Source of the DNA: Meandrina meandrites
Lineage: Eukaryota > Cnidaria > Anthozoa > Scleractinia > Meandrinidae
Assembly: GCA_963693305.1 (NCBI GenBank)
Contig: OY855906.1
Span: forward strand, 8,772,102 to 8,836,101
Direction of reading: 5' to 3'
Length of the DNA stretch: 64,000 bases
The position numbers and the translations under genes are program-made. Below the pieces are notes generated by a model. It was not told the DNA's origin, searched no databases, and was given only the letters and a program-made list of their open reading frames with translations. Below, piece after piece: positions 59,052-64,000 of this stretch (its first letter is position 1; each line of letters starts with the position of its first letter).

Positions 59052-59492
59052 TGTGGCGACAGGAACGAAAGGTGGCACGTGCAGTAGCTGTATACTTCTA
59101 CCCATACTACTTTTCGGTCTTGTCACGTGCACTTTTGTGCTTTTTTTGCGATACCTTCATGCCGTACTCTGCGTGCTTGTGTGCGACCGGGGACAAGACA
59201 GCGAACATGCAAACGACAAAAGGCCTTATTAGAACTCCCAGAACCACGACTGGCCCATTCTCGGTGACCCAGGGCAGTTAGTGGGGGCGAGGGAAAGTCA
59301 AAACTGCGGGAACAAAATCGCTTCCCAAACATCCCCAAAAATTACCCAAAAATTTACAAAACACCGCTAAACATAGCTTTGTGAAATGAGCTGAGGGTTT
59401 TGGGAATGTTTGAAACGCGAACGAGATATTCGTATTAAACCCAAGTTAAGCGGTGGGAAAACGGGCTTCAGGTGTACCCCCGCCTTAACTGA

Positions 59493-60190
59493 GGGACCGG
59501 TCATAACTTAGAGGGGTGGGGGGGGGGGGGGGTGCATTTTTGGGGAGGGTTCCTGGTGCAGAAAAAATGTTGGCCCTTCAAAATAGTTTGCATAATTTAT
59601 CATACCCCCTCCCCCAACCCCTGCGAAGAAAAGCATAGGGAGCAAAGGACAGGGAAGAAATTTAAAGACATCACTAAGCTTATATCTACTGATACCTTAC
59701 AGCCTATCATCACTCATGTAAATGTTGAAGGTGTTGTATCTCTTAAGCGTGGTCAAATGAGACCTCAAAGAAATGGCAAAAAATGTTACTAGTTACTTAG
59801 TAACTAGTTTACATCACTTCAAGAAACCAGTTATTAATCGTTAAAAAGATATATTTATATTCTATTTTGACAATTTACTGTTTGTTCAAATAAGGAGAGG
59901 ATCTAGACATAGGACCAAAAATTATTATTAAAAAACCCATGTTAATATTCTACAGTCATCAAGTAAAGAATGTGTTCTATATCATATTTACAGAAGAATG
60001 ACTGTGACTACAGAAGAATTCTAGACTGACTCCTTGACCCCAGCCACTAAATAAAAAATAATGACCCCACCCCCCTTAATGACATGCACAACATTGTTAC
60101 GTTTGACCCTCCCTGTTGTGCTTGCATGAAAAACAGTGGCCCAGCCCACGTTTGCACCAGTCCTCCCCCCTCTAATTTATGACCGGTCCC
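59493..60190. mobile_element. 698-bp TIR element with G-rich ends
   Basis: GGGACCGGTCATAACTTAGA at the left and TCTAATTTATGACCGGTCCC at the right. TGA and TAA flanks would fit a decayed TWA duplication. Termini resemble the 16385-17070 element in layout. The internal frame at 59532-59792 has no domain. Confidence 0.7.
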
Positions 60191-60509
60191 TAAACGTGTT
60201 TTGCTGGTGTGAAAGGGGAATTAGTTAGCATGTATCGACACGGCCCCATAAGCTGTACAAGGTTTAAGTTTTACCGTGTGGGAATATAAGATATTGTTGT
60301 TGTTGCTGTCAACATTTCATAGACAAACGAAAAGACAAATCAGTAGGGTATCTTTTTACAAATTGGGCTTTGCCCTTTATTTTCTAAAAATCTAGAATCA
60401 ATTTTACAAAAAATATCGTTTCCAAAATAGACAAAAATTCTAACACTATACATGCCCAGATGTGGACAAATATATACTTGTTACAATTAAATTGCATTTT
60501 GTGTTTGGT

Positions 60510-60640
60510 CATGCAATATTAATACAATGTAAAAATAGGCGGGAGGGGGGGGGGGCTTACATGACACTGGTCATTCAATATTAATACAATGTAAAAATAG
60601 GCGGGAGGGGGGGGGGGGGGGCTTACATGACACTGGAGAC
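60510..60640. repeat. Two-copy tandem duplication, about 64-68-bp unit
   Basis: CAATATTAATACAATGTAAA, then AATAGGCGGGAG plus a G run and CTTACATGACACTGG occur twice. The copies differ mainly in the length of the G run. Confidence 0.85.
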
Positions 60641-62157
60641 GAAATTGGGGGAGAACTAATTCCCATACTAAGGCTACTCTCTTGCAATAATATAAAAACC
60701 CTAAGGTGATAGTTGTACCAAATATTGCAAAATATTAGCACTGCAAAAATCTCTAATTGATTCAAATAGGTACCCAAAGATCTAAACCTGTGAAATGTGA
60801 GTCACCGGGCCCTCACACTAGACATGCAAGTCTCTTGTATCTTTGCAAGGTTTACTTTCGTAAATATTCAACTTGTTGCTACTTGATGTCACTGAACTTA
60901 AAGGATCTTGGACACTCTTCTGCGCATGTGCGGTAATTTGATTTCTAATCCGACCGAACACTTTTCACAGTTGATTTCTGTGAGGAAAATCCGTTTTCAT
61001 CGACTTTGTGAGGCTTGTAAAAATTATAATAACGGTATCGAAGAACTATTTGGTCATTTTTGGATGATTTAAACGTTATCTTTTTTTTGGCAAACATCAT
61101 CGAGAAATTATATTTGCAGTACTCGATAGGTGGTACACGAAAGCTGCTTTCGCCTGTTAGCCGCCTTCCCCCCCCCCCCCCCCCAAAAAAAAAAAAAGAA
61201 AAAAGAGAGAAAACGAACAAAAGGTGGACAGACAAACATTAGAACTTTATATAGCTTCAGATGTTCATACTAGTCCTGAGTCTTACGATTTTTATTGGCC
61301 AAAAAGCGTTCAGTGTCAACCAAGACCGCACATGCGTATTATCGTGACAACGGCCTTTGAACTGTACAGAGCACTCTCGTGTCATTTCGTTGACGTGGGA
61401 TGGAGAGGAGTTTCATTCACTCGAGTGTGTTTTTTTTTTCTCTCTCCGCTCAACGTATCTTTAGCAGGGGCGCATCTAGGGCCAACAAACTATATGTTCA
61501 TTTATTTTAAACTGCCCTACGTTTGCCCCGAAACATTGCAATTTATATAGGAAGGACGAATTGAAACCTGTAACACTGCAAGCTCTTGCACTACCACAAA
61601 ATTGAAGAAATAGAAATACATTACTGACTTAAGGCTTTTGAGACCCACTTATTTCTATTTGATATTTTTGTGTGCTGTTCTAAAGGGGGGGAGGGGGGGA
61701 GGTCGTGCTTAGCTCTGCACTGTTGAGTAATAATCGATTCCACAAAACCAGAAATGGTAGGGAGAATGTTATTTGAATTAAATACATGACAATAAATAAA
61801 ATAGACATCAATTGGTTTTCGACAAGGAAACCATTTCGGGATAAAAGCGAGCGCGAAGAATATGAACTACATATTGATCTCTCAGGGATATTTTCAAGTT
61901 CATTTTCAACAATCGTTTTCTTTAGGCTAAAGTACATATAAACAATGATGTATTTAGTGCCAATTTGTATGTGAACTTGTGTCTCGGCTATGATGTGATG
62001 AAATTCTCATCGAGATTACAATGCATTTCAAAATAAATCTAATTTGACAGCTACCAACGAGTAAAACTCTTCTTCTGAAATTTGTCAGTTCAGAAAAAAA
62101 GAATACTTAAGCTCTAAAATACCCTCCTTCAATCAGCAACTCTTTAGATTCTCGCGA
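60641..62157. other. Region downstream of gene C
   Basis: No supported gene. It holds C/A-rich tracts at about 61165-61210 and the presumed 3' untranslated region of gene C. Confidence 0.4.
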
Positions 62158-63566
62158 CTAGCAGGCTGTTATTTGCGACGTTTCCTTGGTGGTCTCGTCC
62201 GGTATTTGTCCATCAAAGAAGTCGCGACCCAACGCTGCCTGCTCCTCTGCAACATGAGGTGTAATCTGCTCCAGGCTTCGCGCGTCCATCTCGGCCTGGG
62301 GATCAATTTTTCTTGCCAATCGTCGCAACAATGTGTTCTGAGCCTCGATCATATTAACCAGCGTTTTAACGCGTTTTTTAGTTTTGTCGAGCTGCTTTCG
62401 AACTTCAGTGTACTCAGATGAATCTGTATCTTGCTCGTTAGCAGGGAGTCCGTAGTCAATCCTTGAGAAGTTCTTGATTCCAAGGAAAGCCATCAACCTG
62501 AAATAAAATTCAGTTTAGTATGAACATGTATTACAAGATGGCAGTCGACAAAACCTAAGCTAGTACCAATAGCATTTATGCTTCATTTGTATCGGAAACA
62601 CGATTTGTAATTTAGGCGTACATAGGTTAGAGGACAGGTACATAAAGCTGTAAATATTCAGAGCAAGATTGTATTTGCTGATCTGGCCTTGGCTGTTCAC
62701 GATTAAGCTAGCCCAGGAGTTGCGCGAACTTTGATTTCAGTTTTGTAACATTTCAGTGAAGTTGTTGTTTATACCTTTTGTCCTTCCGTTTTGACTTTGA
62801 TTAATCGCCAACTCTACAAAACAATAGCAATTGCTAAACACTTTAAGTAGTAGATAAAATATTCGCGTCCGATCTTTTTGGGCGTTTACAATGGCGAGCC
62901 GATAGGTGAGCCATACAGATCGAACGCAAATATTTTATTCTACTTGTGAAATGAAAACAATAAATTGAATGCAAAGTATTGTTATGCGATTCTGTGGAGA
63001 TCTGTATCAAAAGTTAATGAATACTAATTTGCAGAGCAGGAGTTTCATTGTATCCAAAGTTAATTCTATTGTTTGATTTGTATTGGGGTTTACAGTTGTG
63101 TTTATGTGATCTGAATACTGTGCTGGGGTTGGTTTGCACCCTCATGAATAGTTAATGAATTTTACAATATAAGATAAATTAAAATCTCCATTTAATTTCA
63201 CATCCTGAATTAATTATATTCGAACACCTGAGCCCTGAGGGTCTTGCTTATCATACGTTTTTTTGAATGGGCATTCTTAGTATCACATAAGTGGAACGCC
63301 TTAAGGGTCAGCGCGGAAGTGTTTCAATAATAAAGAAAGTAAAGTATAGAAGTTGCAATTCTTTTACAATGGCCAAATTCGATCTCGCACCTTTTCCATC
63401 GAGTTGGACGGTTAGGTTTGATAACCAGTGTTGGGTGGTACACGCGCCGCGTGATGAATCTTGGGTAGCTTTCTTCAATCTCCGATACAAACTCGACCTG
63501 CATGGCCAACCTCTTTAGCGTAGCATTCTGTTGTATGGCATCAATGTCTCCCACAGCAAGACCAAC
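62158..63566 (-). CDS. TRPA1: TRPA1-like channel gene C, last two exons; continues past the right edge
   Basis: Exon 63566-63391 (176 nt, the same length as in genes A and B) begins VGLAVGDIDAIQQNATLKRL, the segment after S6. It joins in phase 2 to the terminal exon 62497-62158 (340 nt), which encodes LMAFLGIKNFSRIDYGLPAN and a coiled coil around SEYTEVRKQLDKTKKRVKT, ending at TAG 62158. The ankyrin repeats and channel core lie beyond the window. Across these exons it is visibly closer to gene A than to gene B. It has the same orientation as gene B. Confidence 0.85.
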
Positions 63567-64000
63567 CTGCACGTAAAATGTTACAACTCTTGTTTAAATG
63601 AGCCATTTCCGAGAGATATTTTCCACACTCGATTAAGTTACTTTCGTATCGCTTAAAAATATTTTGCGTTTTACAGAATGAACTAGGATAACTTGCTTTC
63701 GAAATTAAAGGAAGGTGTAAATTTCACGAGAGTTGTAATCGAAGTAAGTCTTGACACAGCGCTGTTGCTTGGTAGAATATGGCGACAGACAAGAACAGAA
63801 TGACTAATTGACAAAACAAACTATTGTGCAGGTCTCAGGGCTCTTGCAACCAATTATTGATTGATCGTTTGGTGTAAAAAGGCGTTAATAATGTCACTAT
63901 AAGTCTGTCACTAAACGATAGCCGAGTATGCCCGCGATAATGTTCATCTGTCTATACACAATAAATAAACCTGTACGTTTTGCTACATACCAACAGGTTC

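Overview
The window looks like nuclear DNA of an anthozoan cnidarian, most likely a stony coral. Animal genes with short phase-conserved GT-AG introns sit in AT-rich sequence crowded with SINEs, terminal-inverted-repeat (TIR) elements and microsatellites. TRPA-type channels with about 16 ankyrin repeats and an axonemal CFAP95 gene fit that placement. The species cannot be named from the sequence.

Layout. (1) 1-8.0 kb: the first exon of an unrecognised minus-strand gene (307-591), an apparently single-exon PRMT9 on the minus strand (1296-4170) split by a 384-bp TTAA-flanked element, and a six-exon CFAP95 on the plus strand (4425-8012), head to head with PRMT9. (2) 8.0-19.9 kb: a repeat-rich block with no supported gene. 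It holds an 84-copy AG microsatellite, a 4.3-kb element inserted into it, a LINE remnant, SINE pieces, hammerhead-like motifs and nested TIR elements. (3) 19.9-30.7 kb: TIPRL (minus, seven exons) and a PLP-dependent class V aminotransferase/epimerase-like gene (plus, five exons), sharing a 205-bp bidirectional promoter. (4) 32.8-64 kb: a cluster of TRPA1-like channel genes. A (plus, ten exons, 32779-43472) and B (minus, ten exons, 45791-57652) converge tail to tail. C (minus, last two exons at 62158-63566) runs off the right edge.

The genes do not form one pathway. Two divergent pairs, PRMT9/CFAP95 and TIPRL/PLP enzyme, probably share promoters. The TRPA1-like genes are a local expansion: A and B keep the same intron phases, six of their eight internal exons are identical in length, and the two complete exons of C match as well. 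Both complete channels keep the Gly-acidic pore motif and a coiled-coil tail but lack two of the three cysteines central to electrophile sensing in vertebrate TRPA1.

The observations most worth following are the element splitting PRMT9, the divergence within the TRPA1-like cluster, the 4.3-kb element with nine copies of a 16-bp motif at one end, and three hammerhead-like motifs on the minus strand. Exon boundaries come from reading frame, splice-site motifs and remembered family sequences; no transcript data or search was used.
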